From positions 1 through 16,342 of the forward strand of contig JBJECE010000010.1 in the NCBI GenBank assembly GCA_051870755.1: DNA of 16,342 nucleotides, in the 5' to 3' direction. Below the pieces are notes generated by a model that had not been told where the DNA came from, searched no databases, and saw only the letters and a program-made list of their open reading frames with translations. A program made the translations under genes and the position numbers. How positions within the stretch are numbered: the stretch's first letter is position 1; each line of letters starts with the position of its first letter. This document shows, piece by piece, positions 1 through 6,373 of this stretch. The DNA is from W0P28-013 sp051870755. Its GTDB lineage: Bacteria > Bacteroidota > Bacteroidia > Bacteroidales > Paludibacteraceae.

Positions 1-54
1 ATGAACTCGCATCTTTTACAAAAGTTTTTTGTCTAACTTTTGGGGTGCACTTCA
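1..54. mobile_element. Probable terminal end of an insertion sequence (remnant or edge)
   Basis: The stretch contains GTCTAACTTTTGGGGTGCAC followed by TTCA at 51-54. Read on the minus strand it begins TGAAGTGCACCCCAAAAGTT, which resembles from memory the terminal inverted repeat of IS3-like elements found in Bacteroidales; such ends typically run TG...CA. No transposase and no second end lie in the window, so the element, if real, continues to the left of base 1. The call rests on recall of a motif, not on a search. It could instead be ordinary intergenic sequence. Confidence 0.35.
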
Positions 55-189
55 GAACTCAAAGAAAGCAAAGCACCACGCTCTTTTTATGCGCCCACAT
101 CAATCCTTTTTTCTTTCCGGTGCTGCGGAACAATGCCGAAAATCCGACAAAAACAGAGTAGGCAAAACATTTAGTCTTTACAAAAAACT

Positions 190-903
190 ATGAAGAAGAT
201 AGAAAAAGAGTATTTGTTGTCGCTCCAATACGAGCTCAGTCGCTACACAGACAGACCCGATTTAGTGGAACTTACAGCCGAGAATGTGGCGCGTGTGGAA
301 TTTATGATTCGTAATAATTCCAGATATGCAGGAAAGAACAATCAGTCTGCAACATATTGGCTCGAAGAGTTTGCTAAAGCACTTAAGGGACAACCTACAC
401 AAGAGAGTTATGAGAAAATTGTGTTCGAAGTTGTTTCGGGCATAGATAGAACCAACACAACGCATATAAATGCCGATGGTGTAGGACGGGAAGAATTGAC
501 GAATCGGATAATTAGCATTGATAAGGAGAAACTATATCAATATCTTAGAAATCCCACGAAAGACGATTATGAGTTGATAAAGATTCTTTCGAAAAAAACA
601 ACTCCTGAGAATCCTAAGCATGCCCGCAGCAATTACTCATTCGCCACTAAATTTTGTCATTATACAGCGTTCACACTCTTTAAGGGCGAAACGGAACAAG
701 ACAATTTCTCAATTTATGATAGCATCGTAGCCCGAAATATAGGCAAATATGCTAATTATTATGGCATTAAAATGCCTAATGATATTGGTCGTAACTACAA
801 CTCATTTATTACTTTGGTTGATGCTATCATAAAAGCATCAGGAGATAAAATCAGCCGAAATGGTTTCGACCATTTATTGTGGTATATAAATAAGATACGT
901 TAA
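190..903 (+). CDS. Uncharacterised 237-aa protein, possible OGG-like helix-hairpin-helix fold
   Basis: I do not recognise this protein with certainty. It is soluble, with no signal peptide or membrane segment, and is rich in Lys, Asn and Tyr. The best motif is SFATKFCHY at residues 150-158 followed by IYDSIV at 175-180 and FDHLLWYINK near the end (226-235). That spacing resembles small OGG-fold (8-oxoguanine glycosylase-like) proteins, in which a Lys in a TK motif (here K154) and a downstream Asp (D177) would be the candidate catalytic pair. This is inference from pattern memory; a non-enzymatic member is equally possible. The start ATG at 190 follows an A-rich leader (CAAAAAACT), the usual Bacteroidota style. 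Base composition is AT-rich compared with the surface-protein gene downstream. The zinc protein gene starts 22 bases after its stop, so the two are probably co-transcribed. The location next to a possible IS end suggests an accessory or acquired gene. Confidence 0.75.
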   Translation: MKKIEKEYLLSLQYELSRYTDRPDLVELTAENVARVEFMIRNNSRYAGKNNQSATYWLEEFAKALKGQPTQESYEKIVFEVVSGIDRTNTTHINADGVGREELTNRIISIDKEKLYQYLRNPTKDDYELIKILSKKTTPENPKHARSNYSFATKFCHYTAFTLFKGETEQDNFSIYDSIVARNIGKYANYYGIKMPNDIGRNYNSFITLVDAIIKASGDKISRNGFDHLLWYINKIR

Positions 904-925
904 CACATTTAACTACAATCGCCTT

Positions 926-1174
926 ATGTTAATTAAAAAAACTCAACATTGTGCCTTATGCCATACCGATTTTGAAGGCATAGTCCAATTCAATGTGTAT
1001 TGTTGCGAATCGTGTGGAACGCAACATGTTATTTGTCCTACATGTATGAGCACCGCCCCAACATGTCCTTCATGCAATGGACATTTATTGACGAATGATG
1101 ATTATATTGAGAAGTATGGCATAACCGACATTTATGGTAACCACATCAAAGTCAAGGGCAGAGTATTGCATTAG
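926..1174 (+). CDS. Small zinc-ribbon / RING-like protein, 82 aa
   Basis: A small cysteine-rich protein of unknown function. It has four CxxC knuckles: C9/C12, C27/C30, C37/C40 and C47/C50 (with an extra C26), plus H13 and H34. Four paired knuckles can bind two zinc ions, as in double zinc ribbons or RING-like folds. The C-terminal about 30 residues are without cysteines. No signal peptide is present, so it should be cytoplasmic. Such small proteins often bind nucleic acid or a partner protein, but nothing here tells which. It lies 22 bases downstream of the 237-aa gene in the same orientation and may work with it. The cysteine pattern makes real coding very likely; the RING-like label is only a description of spacing. 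Confidence 0.75.
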   Translation: MLIKKTQHCALCHTDFEGIVQFNVYCCESCGTQHVICPTCMSTAPTCPSCNGHLLTNDDYIEKYGITDIYGNHIKVKGRVLH

Positions 1175-1283
1175 TCTGTAAACTAAGTAATTAACAGATT
1201 AAACCGAAAACCTAAAGAATAATCAATTAAGATTTTATAACAATTAACCAATTTATTTACACACTAAAAAATTAAAAAAAACT

Positions 1284-2429
1284 ATGAAAAAGAAAAATTT
1301 TTTATTTGCCGCACTGACTGTGGCGGCGCTGAGTGCAGGGCTCGTGTCGTGCGACGATGCACAAAATCTGAAAGACCAACAGAAGTTTAATGTAACGGTG
1401 GTATCGCTGGACGATGCGATGGGTACGGTAACCGGTTCCGGAACGTATCCCGCCGGGTCGGAAATTGTGATTACAGCCACGGCCAACGAAGGGTATAGTT
1501 TCCAAAAATGGCACGACGGCAACACCGACAACCCGCGCACCATTGCCGTAACGGCCGATGCTACCTACACAGCCATTTTTGCTGCGAGCTACGACCCCGG
1601 ACAGTACTTTTATGTAACGGTGGTAGCGAACAACGAGGTGCTGGGCACGGTGAAAGGCGAAGGTAACTATCCCGCCGGTGCCAAAATTAACATTATGGCC
1701 ACACCGAATACGGGATCTTATTTCCAACAGTGGGACGATGGCAGCACCGACACCGTGCGCACCATTACCGTAACGGCCGATGCCACTTATACGGCCATAT
1801 TTGCCGCCAATCCGAACGGCAACGAAAGCGGCCACGAGTGGGTTGACCTTGGTTTGAGCGTAAAATGGGCAACCTGCAACGTAGGTGCCACTACGCCCGA
1901 AGCCGACGGCAACTACTACGCTTGGGGTGAAATCGAAACCAAAGAAACGTACGATTGGGGTACCTACAAATGGGCAACTGCTTTCTACGATTCATACCAG
2001 AGTAAATGGCGTTTAAGCACTCTTACCAAATACAACACAAATAGCAGTTACGGCACCGTAGATAACAAAACCGTACTTGAACTCGTCGACGATGCTGCTC
2101 GTGCCAACTGGGGCGGCGCTTGGCGTATGCCTACCGATGCCGAATGGACGGAATTGCGCGAAAACTGCACATGGACGTGGACAACCCGCAATGGTGTAAA
2201 CGGCTGCGAAGTAACGAGTAAAATCAACGGTAACGCCATCTTTCTCCCAGCGGCGAGCGCTAGATTCGACGATAACTATAGCCTCGCGGGCAACTACGGC
2301 GGCTATTGGTCGAGTTCGCTCTACACGGACTACCCGAGCAACGCGTGGAACGTGGACTTCTACTCGGACTACGTGGGCAGGGGCGTCGGCAGCCGCTTCT
2401 ACGGTCTTTCCGTCCGCCCTGTTCTTTAA
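1284..2429 (+). CDS. Surface lipoprotein: two InlB-type repeats plus C-terminal FISUMP domain
   Basis: A 381-aa exported lipoprotein. Residues 1-24 form a lipoprotein signal with lipobox LVSC and lipidated Cys 23, followed by DD, a typical Bacteroidota context for export. Residues 35-101 and 109-175 are two tandem InlB B-type (Listeria-Bacteroides) repeats, each ending in ATYTAIFAA. From H184 (HEWVDLGLSVKWATCNVG) to the end is a FISUMP domain (Fibrobacter succinogenes major paralogous domain), with the familiar WGEI, WRMPTDAEW, YWSSS (341-345) and final GLSVRPVL blocks. This module probably has a C-type-lectin-like fold and acts in binding outside the cell; the ligand is unknown. The ATG at 1284 follows an A-rich leader and begins the signal peptide (MKKKNF). 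No clear promoter was found in the 109 bases upstream. The last 45 codons differ from the rest in base use and look like a DGR variable region (see that entry). Confidence 0.9.
   Translation: MKKKNFLFAALTVAALSAGLVSCDDAQNLKDQQKFNVTVVSLDDAMGTVTGSGTYPAGSEIVITATANEGYSFQKWHDGNTDNPRTIAVTADATYTAIFAASYDPGQYFYVTVVANNEVLGTVKGEGNYPAGAKINIMATPNTGSYFQQWDDGSTDTVRTITVTADATYTAIFAANPNGNESGHEWVDLGLSVKWATCNVGATTPEADGNYYAWGEIETKETYDWGTYKWATAFYDSYQSKWRLSTLTKYNTNSSYGTVDNKTVLELVDDAARANWGGAWRMPTDAEWTELRENCTWTWTTRNGVNGCEVTSKINGNAIFLPAASARFDDNYSLAGNYGGYWSSSLYTDYPSNAWNVDFYSDYVGRGVGSRFYGLSVRPVL
1386..1808 (+). repeat. Tandem InlB-type repeat units within the lipoprotein gene
   Basis: Two units of 201 bases (1386-1586 and 1608-1808), period 222 bases, are clearly homologous at DNA level: both start with TTT, a TAT/AAT codon and GTAACGGTGGTA, and both end in a nearly shared ACCGTAACGGCCGATGC block with ACGGCC/ACAGCC ATTTTTGC-like tails. 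The second unit carries several substitutions. The match suggests an internal duplication that has since diverged. A third related unit sits in the BspA-like gene (codons 332-402 there). Confidence 0.8.
2290..2429 (+). other. Candidate DGR variable region at the 3' end of the FISUMP gene
   Basis: In the 16 codons from 2355 to 2402, 13 end in C, and their first two bases vary widely (GAC, TTC, TAC, GGC, GTC, AGC). That is what adenine-specific mutagenesis of AAC codons in a template repeat produces, and AAC can never mutate to a stop. Fixed-looking codons surround them (GCG TGG AAC GTG before; GGT CTT TCC GTC CGC CCT GTT after). It is at the extreme C terminus of a probable C-type-lectin-like domain, the usual location in DGR target proteins. 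GC-rich hairpins follow the stop. No reverse transcriptase or template repeat is in the window, so the retroelement would have to be elsewhere in the genome. The call is inference. Confidence 0.5.
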
Positions 2430-2469
2430 GGGGAATTTTACCTCGTTTTCGTCGGCAGGGAGGGCACAT

Positions 2470-2517
2470 GCCGCGGGCAGCCGCGGCGGTGCTGCGGGGC
2501 GTGCCGTGTGCCGCCCC
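2470..2517 (+). other. Two GC-rich hairpins 40-90 bases after the FISUMP stop codon
   Basis: 2470-2487 is a perfect 7-bp stem, GCCGCGG / CCGCGGC, closed by a GCAG tetraloop. 2496-2501 (GGGGCG) pairs with 2512-2517 (CGCCCC) around a 10-base loop. No U-tract follows either stem, so simple termination is unlikely. DGR targets commonly have a hairpin or cruciform just downstream of the variable region that helps target recognition, and the first hairpin fits that shape. The assignment is inference. Confidence 0.5.
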
Positions 2518-2560
2518 TGCGCTACCGCCTTTTAGCGGCTGCCTGCGGCCGGCAAAAAAT

Positions 2561-2590
2561 TGTAGGGACGTGGCGCGCCGCGTCCCTACA
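2561..2590. repeat. GTAGGGACG...CGTCCCTAC palindrome, copy 1
   Basis: Ten-base arms TGTAGGGACG and CGTCCCTACA flank a ten-base centre that is itself nearly palindromic (GGCGCGCC). The unit recurs, with centre variation, at 14087, 15646, 15700 and as half-variants at 2868 and 16193. It would form a strong hairpin in either strand. Confidence 0.85.
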
Positions 2591-2613
2591 TTATTGAGAT
2601 TTTTTTGAAAATC

Positions 2614-2651
2614 GGACGCACCTACCTACGGTAGGCAGGTGCAGTGCGTCC
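2614..2651. repeat. Compound palindrome related to the GGACG family
   Basis: Outer arms GGACGCAC (2614-2621) and GTGCGTCC (2644-2651) enclose a second palindrome in which GCACCTACCTAC (2618-2629) pairs with GTAGGCAGGTGC (2631-2642), one mismatch in 12. The sequence continues into CCTACA, as the other copies of this family do. Confidence 0.75.
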
Positions 2652-2701
2652 CTACAATTAGGAATTAGGAATGCGGAGTGAGGAGTTTTTCTTGCTCCGC
2701 A

Positions 2702-2736
2702 ACCTCCCAAACCCTCCTGAAGGAGGGCTTTTTTTT
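2702..2736 (+). terminator. CCCTCCT/AGGAGGG hairpin with T8 tract
   Basis: CCCTCCT (2712-2718) and AGGAGGG (2721-2727) form a 7-bp stem with a two-base gap (or a 6-bp stem with a TGAA loop), followed by C and eight T residues (2729-2736). The shape fits a rho-independent terminator for plus-strand transcripts, although it lies about 280 bases after the lipoprotein stop. A homologous block occurs in the opposite orientation at 14168-14190, so it may be a dispersed repeat rather than a dedicated terminator. Confidence 0.5.
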
Positions 2737-2773
2737 GTCTGCTTTAGGGGTAGTAGAGATTTTAGATTTTTAA

Positions 2774-2854
2774 CCTTAAACTCTTAAACCCTTAAACTTT
2801 GCAACTTTTTGCACTTTTCCGTTTTGCACTTTGCGCTATTTTTGAACCCTACGC
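2774..2854. repeat. 8-bp-period array plus TTTTGCACTTTG module, copy 1
   Basis: 2774-2805 reads as four octamers of the form NNTTAAAC or close to it (CCTTAAAC, TCTTAAAC, CCTTAAAC, TTTGCAAC). A 33-base module at 2822-2854, beginning TTTTGCACTTTGCGCTA and ending GAACCCTACGC, follows. The module recurs at 15770-15801 with one substitution and a one-base deletion. Confidence 0.75.
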
Positions 2855-2867
2855 CCTTAAACTATGC

Positions 2868-2944
2868 GGACGCGGCATGCCACGTCCCTACATTAAACCC
2901 TGAAACTTTGAAACTTTTAAACTTTTAAACCTTCAACTTTGCAC
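2868..2944. repeat. GGACG palindrome joined to an 8-bp-period array, copy 2
   Basis: GGACGCGGCATGCCACGTCC (2868-2887) is a near-perfect palindrome and is continued by CTACA. The array starts at once: CATTAAAC, CCTGAAAC, TTTGAAAC, TTTTAAAC, TTTTAAAC fill 2891-2930 in exact 8-base register, followed by two 7-base units to 2944. The palindrome is identical to that at 16193-16212. Confidence 0.8.
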
Positions 2945-2948
2945 CTCT

Positions 2949-3686
2949 TTACACATGTTTGGCGATGCCGGTGAAGGTGCCGAGTTGTTCCAAATGCGTT
3001 TCGAAGTGGTTGCCTACCACTACCATATCGGCACCGGCGGCGTACGCGTCGCGCAGCATTTGCGGTGTGGTGATGCCGCCCCCGACGATGAGCGGTATGG
3101 TCAGCGTCTGTTTGACAGCGCGTATAACGTCGGTTGGTACAGGGCGTCGGGCGCCGCTGCCTGCTTCGAGGTATATGAGTTGTTTGCCGGCCTGTTCGCC
3201 ACCCAAGGCAGTGGCTGTTATCAGGTCGAGGTCGTCGGCCGCGAGGGGGCGTGTGCCGCTGACGCGTTGCACGGCTGTCTCTTTGCCACCGTCGATGAGT
3301 ATGTAGCCGGTGGGTATGGTTTCGAGGTGTGCGGCGCGTATGGCGTGTGCGGCTTTCACCTGTTGCCCGATGAGCCATTCGGCATTGCGCCCCGAGATGA
3401 GCGACAGCAGTAGCAGCGCGTCGGCATTGGGCGCGAGTTGTAGCGCATTGCCCGGAAAAAGCACGATGGGGATGTTGCAGTGCAGGCGTAGGCGGTCGAT
3501 GGTGTCGGCCGTGGAGTGTTGCAGTTGGCTGCCACCGACCAAAATCAGGTCGGGCAGGGCTGTGGCAGCGGCTTCGGCCACAGCTTGCAGGCGTTCGGCG
3601 CTGCATTTTTCGGGGTCGATGAGCAAAGCGAACAATTTGCGCCGCTGTGCTACGGCTTGCGTTATCAGATGGTGTATGCCTGCCAT
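2949..3686 (-). CDS. Geranylgeranylglyceryl phosphate synthase family protein (GGGPS/PcrB)
   Basis: A 245-aa TIM-barrel prenyltransferase. Family members join a polyprenyl diphosphate to sn-glycerol-1-phosphate, forming an ether bond; Bacteroidota homologues are known and at least one makes geranylgeranylglyceryl phosphate. Visible signatures are IDPEK (23-27), VGGS (50-53), FPGN (77-80), YLEAGSGA (172-179), VGGGI (201-205) and VVVGN (222-226), the last four lying in the phosphate/glycerol phosphate and prenyl binding strands. Length is usual for the family. It is cytoplasmic, perhaps membrane-associated. It is the last gene of the gldE-gldD-PPTase-GGGPS run, 34 bases after the PPTase stop. 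The physiological role of these ether lipids in Bacteroidota is not well settled; substrate chain length cannot be read from the sequence here. Confidence 0.9.
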   Translation of the reverse strand: MAGIHHLITQAVAQRRKLFALLIDPEKCSAERLQAVAEAAATALPDLILVGGSQLQHSTADTIDRLRLHCNIPIVLFPGNALQLAPNADALLLLSLISGRNAEWLIGQQVKAAHAIRAAHLETIPTGYILIDGGKETAVQRVSGTRPLAADDLDLITATALGGEQAGKQLIYLEAGSGARRPVPTDVIRAVKQTLTIPLIVGGGITTPQMLRDAYAAGADMVVVGNHFETHLEQLGTFTGIAKHV

Positions 3687-3720
3687 GTGTCCGGCTGTTG
3701 TTCGGTGTGCTGTTGCGCGT

Positions 3721-4350
3721 TTATTTCACCGTCCACACCAATACAAATTCGGGATAGACGCGATAGGGCATGTCGAATTGTTCGGCTGCGGGCGTTTTGG
3801 TCTCTTGCGCGTGCATGGTGCCTTCCAGATAGGGTTTGAATGGCTCGATATGGAAATCGGTGGTAAAGTCTATTTCGACTTGTTGCACGATTTTGTACAG
3901 CGCTTCTTTGGCGCTCCACATCAGTGCCAACTGTGTTTTGGCGGCGGCTTGATCGACGTAAGCCAACTCGCTGTCCGACAGGAATTTGCTTTGTACGCGC
4001 ACCACGCGTTCCGCTATGCGCTCGATGTCGATGCCCAAACGCCGTGTGGGGTGCAGAATGATGGCGGCGTAGCGTCCCGTGTGGGTGATGCTTATTTCGT
4101 ACGAGTGGTCGGTGAGGTAGGGTTTGCCTGTCGGTTCGTAGGCGATGGTCTTTTTCTCGCCGAGCACTTGGTTGAGCATGACGCGCACGGCCAAGTATTC
4201 CAACCGACGTTTTTCGGCCGTGAATTGCGCCGTTTCGGCTATGATGAACGGATCCAAATCCAGCAGGTCGAATAGTTCATCGACGGTTTCGGTTATCTCC
4301 CAGATGGCCAAAATGGCGTCGTGTTCCACGATTTCTTGTTTCAGTAACAT
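3721..4350 (-). CDS. 4'-phosphopantetheinyl transferase, Sfp superfamily
   Basis: A 209-aa cytoplasmic enzyme that transfers the phosphopantetheine arm of coenzyme A to a serine of a carrier protein. Diagnostic motifs are all present: GKPYL (75-79), ISITHTG (86-92), the Mg2+-binding GIDIE (D108 and E110) and WSAKEALYK (145-153, with K148, E149 and K153). Length and motif order match single-chain Sfp-type transferases rather than the short AcpS type. The gene lies 26 bases after gldD and 34 bases before the GGGPS gene, consistent with one transcript. In Bacteroidota a PPTase commonly follows gldD. The carrier protein target cannot be told from the sequence; fatty acid acyl carrier protein is the default guess if no AcpS exists. 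Confidence 0.92.
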   Translation of the reverse strand: MLLKQEIVEHDAILAIWEITETVDELFDLLDLDPFIIAETAQFTAEKRRLEYLAVRVMLNQVLGEKKTIAYEPTGKPYLTDHSYEISITHTGRYAAIILHPTRRLGIDIERIAERVVRVQSKFLSDSELAYVDQAAAKTQLALMWSAKEALYKIVQQVEIDFTTDFHIEPFKPYLEGTMHAQETKTPAAEQFDMPYRVYPEFVLVWTVK

Positions 4351-4376
4351 GGTGTTTGTCTATTTTTTGTGTGTTG

Positions 4377-4946
4377 TTATTTCCATTGTATGGTTTCCAT
4401 GAGGTGCCGTATGTCATCGACAATGAAGGCATTGACCGGCGCTACGGAGTCGGCGTTTGGCACGTTGTTGAAGTAGAGCGACCCGCGTACAAAGTGGCGC
4501 AGGCTGTCCGTTACGAAAAATTGCGCCGCCGAGGCCGCGTTGCCTTCGATGGTGTACAGCACGCCGCAGGTGTGGCGGTCGGCGTTTTCGAAATACTCTT
4601 CGGCGATGGCGTCGGCGCGTATCGTATGTTTGTAAACGAGCGTGCGCGTGTCCTCTATAACTGTACTTAACTTATTGTTTTTCAGTATTTTGTAACTGCA
4701 GTGCACGGTAGCGTTCCATGTCGGATATTCGATGTTCATCCAATAGGGGTCGTCGGGTAGTGGCACTACTTGGGCGTAATCCGACAGTTCGAACGTGTAG
4801 GGCAATGTGCTGTCGAATGTGTGGTAGGCGGCCTCCGGCAGGTCGATGCGGTAGTAGCCGTAGTCGAGTGCGTGTGGCTGTCGGCCGCAGGCGGTGGCGA
4901 ATGCACCGACCACGATGACTGCTAAATATGTCAAGTGGTGTTTCAT
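4377..4946 (-). CDS. gldD: GldD-type gliding/type IX secretion lipoprotein
   Basis: A 189-aa lipoprotein with signal sequence and lipobox ATAC (Cys20). Features seen across GldD proteins are present: GYYRIDLPEAAYHTF (30-44), the PYWMNIEYP stretch, TWNATVHCSYK, a YKHTIRADAI block, AAQFFVTDSLRHFVRGSLYF and a C-terminal end in MET..WK. GldD is required for gliding and surface protein function in Flavobacterium johnsoniae; its exact biochemical role is still unclear. The ATG overlaps the gldE stop by four bases (4943-4946), which implies translational coupling, and the same order (gldE then gldD) is found throughout Bacteroidota. The C-terminal tail of the BspA-like protein in this window makes a working type IX system in this organism plausible. 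Confidence 0.9.
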   Translation of the reverse strand: MKHHLTYLAVIVVGAFATACGRQPHALDYGYYRIDLPEAAYHTFDSTLPYTFELSDYAQVVPLPDDPYWMNIEYPTWNATVHCSYKILKNNKLSTVIEDTRTLVYKHTIRADAIAEEYFENADRHTCGVLYTIEGNAASAAQFFVTDSLRHFVRGSLYFNNVPNADSVAPVNAFIVDDIRHLMETIQWK

Positions 4947-6262
4947 GCTTCGGACGAGGTGGGTGTGGCTATGTGCAGTTTCACTTTCTGAATGCGGCGT
5001 TTGTCGAGTGCCGTTACTTCGAACGTGTAGCGATCGTGGGTTATTTTTTCCCCTTTTTTCGGGAAATCGCCTTTCAGCTCCAGCAGCAATCCGGCCAACG
5101 TGTCGGCCTCTTCGGCGTAGTGTCCGAAGGTGTCGTCGTCGATGTCGGTGGCTTTGAAAAAGTCGTTCAGCGGTATTTTGGCTTCGAATGAATAGGTGTT
5201 GGCGTCGATTTGGGTGTAGAGTTTCTCTTCCTCGTCGTATTCGTCGCTGATGTCGCCAACTACCTCTTCCAGAATATCTTCCATGGTTACCATGCCGAGT
5301 GTGCCGCCAAATTCATCGACCACGATGGCGACGTGTATTTTGTTTTTCTGAAATTCGCGCAACAGGTCATCGATTTTCTTGGTTTCGGGCACAAAATAGG
5401 CCGGCCGTATCAGCGTTTGCCATTTGAACATATCGTTTTTGGTGAGGTGCGGCAGCAGGTCTTTGATGTAGAGTATGCCGCGTATGTTGTCCGGCGAATC
5501 CTGCACCACGGGAATGCGCGAGTAACCGTATTTTTCGACTGTTTTCAGCACTTGTGTGAATGGTGTGTCGCTGTCGATGGTTACCATGTCGAGGCGCATG
5601 GTCATCACACCATCGACGCTGGTGCTGCCAAAATTGACAATGCCTTTCAGAATCTCTTTCTCGTCGTCGAGTTCGTCGCTGGCTGTCAGGTCGATGGCTT
5701 CGTTCAGTTCGTCTATCGATAGGTTGTCGTGGCGTTGGCGCGTCAAGTGGTTCAGCGATTTGGTGGGTTTGACCAGCAACAGAGCAAACGGCCGACAAAT
5801 TTTCGTCAGCACCATAAATGTACCCGACGCGCGTCGTGCCGCTTTCACCGGATTTTGTTGGGCGTACACTTTGGGCATTATTTCGCCAAACAGCAACAGC
5901 AAAAAGGTGATGATGACCGTTTGTACCAAAAATTCGAGCCACGGCACGAACACGAAGGCGCTGTCTATCAGGTAGGCGGTCAGCACTACGATGGCGACGT
6001 TCACGAAGTTGTTGGTTATCAGAATGGTAGCCAGCAGATAGTCCGACTGCTGTTGTAGTGCAAACACGCGTTGGTCGGCTTCGGTGTTGGCGGCTTCCAT
6101 TTCGCTTTGGTGTTGCGGCGTCAGCGAGAAGAACGCCACTTCGCTGCTCGATACGAACGCCGAAATGCACAGCAGCGCGATGATGATGATGAGTGTGATG
6201 ATGTTGTAAACCGAGAAAGGTTCTACTTGAACGATGTCGAGCAATAAAAGGGGAATATCCAT
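4943..6262 (-). CDS. gldE: GldE, hemolysin C/CorC-type CNNM-CBS membrane protein
   Basis: A 439-aa integral membrane protein. Residues about 20-190 form a CNNM (DUF21) transmembrane domain with SSSEVAFFSL (38-47), ITNNFVN (82-88) and GEIMPK (126-131). Two CBS domains follow (about 217-272 and 280-338), including VDEFGGTLGMVTMEDILEEV (315-334), and a CorC/HlyC domain lies at about 350-430. CNNM-CBS proteins in other bacteria move divalent cations (Mg2+/Co2+); the GldE subgroup instead is linked to gliding and can suppress gldD defects in Flavobacterium. The start at 6262 gives the expected short N-terminal hydrophobic segment, and a -33/-7 promoter lies 64 bases upstream. It heads the run to gldD, the PPTase and GGGPS. 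Confidence 0.92.
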   Translation of the reverse strand: MDIPLLLLDIVQVEPFSVYNIITLIIIIALLCISAFVSSSEVAFFSLTPQHQSEMEAANTEADQRVFALQQQSDYLLATILITNNFVNVAIVVLTAYLIDSAFVFVPWLEFLVQTVIITFLLLLFGEIMPKVYAQQNPVKAARRASGTFMVLTKICRPFALLLVKPTKSLNHLTRQRHDNLSIDELNEAIDLTASDELDDEKEILKGIVNFGSTSVDGVMTMRLDMVTIDSDTPFTQVLKTVEKYGYSRIPVVQDSPDNIRGILYIKDLLPHLTKNDMFKWQTLIRPAYFVPETKKIDDLLREFQKNKIHVAIVVDEFGGTLGMVTMEDILEEVVGDISDEYDEEEKLYTQIDANTYSFEAKIPLNDFFKATDIDDDTFGHYAEEADTLAGLLLELKGDFPKKGEKITHDRYTFEVTALDKRRIQKVKLHIATPTSSEA

Positions 6263-6325
6263 GTTTTGTTATTTTCGATAAAAGCAAGCGAAGACGAAAC
6301 CCGCGTTTTGGGGCGTTCATCTTCG

Positions 6326-6356
6326 CAAAATTACTGCTTTTTGCTGAATCGACAAA
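6326..6356 (-). promoter_or_regulatory. Promoter before gldE
   Basis: On the minus strand TTTG (6353-6356) is followed after 19 bases by TAATTTTG (6326-6333). This matches the Bacteroidota primary sigma consensus TTTG-N19-21-TAnnTTTG. It sits between ssb and gldE, giving a leader of about 60 bases, so the gldE run can be transcribed independently of ssb. Confidence 0.7.
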
Positions 6357-6373
6357 AAATCATGCGATTTTTT
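6354..6373 (-). terminator. AT-rich hairpin at the ssb stop codon
   Basis: AAAAAATC and GATTTTTT pair around a four-base loop, with the U-run inside the right arm. It overlaps the last bases of ssb and the -33 element of the gldE promoter. As a terminator it is weak because the stem is almost all A-T; read-through into gldE is likely. The symmetry means it could act in either direction. Confidence 0.35.

Larger units (their letters stand above)
2430..2948. other. Intergenic region, no gene; GC-rich block then repeats
   Basis: This 519-base stretch separates the lipoprotein gene from the convergent GGGPS gene. 2430-2556 is GC-rich with small hairpins. From 2561 to 2948 it consists almost entirely of intergenic repeats: two GGACG-type palindromes, a CCCTCC hairpin with a T-tract, two 8-bp-period arrays and a TTTTGCACTTTG module, each listed separately. 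ORFs here lack signals and overlap repeats, so I see no gene. Confidence 0.8.

Noticed and set aside
1175..1283. Promoter search before the FISUMP lipoprotein gene
   Set aside because: No TAnnTTTG box with a TTG at proper spacing was found in this AT-rich gap, so none is listed.
2306..2608. Plus-strand 100-aa ORF overlapping the end of the lipoprotein gene
   Set aside because: It overlaps the FISUMP 3' end and the GC-rich hairpins in another frame and has no initiation signal or motif.
2774..2944. Octamer arrays considered as a CRISPR array
   Set aside because: Units are 8 bases, adjacent without spacers and degenerate; no cas genes are present.
2917..3606. Long minus-strand ORF rich in Arg and His overlapping the GGGPS gene
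   Set aside because: It is a frame shadow of the GGGPS gene with low-complexity composition and no family motifs.
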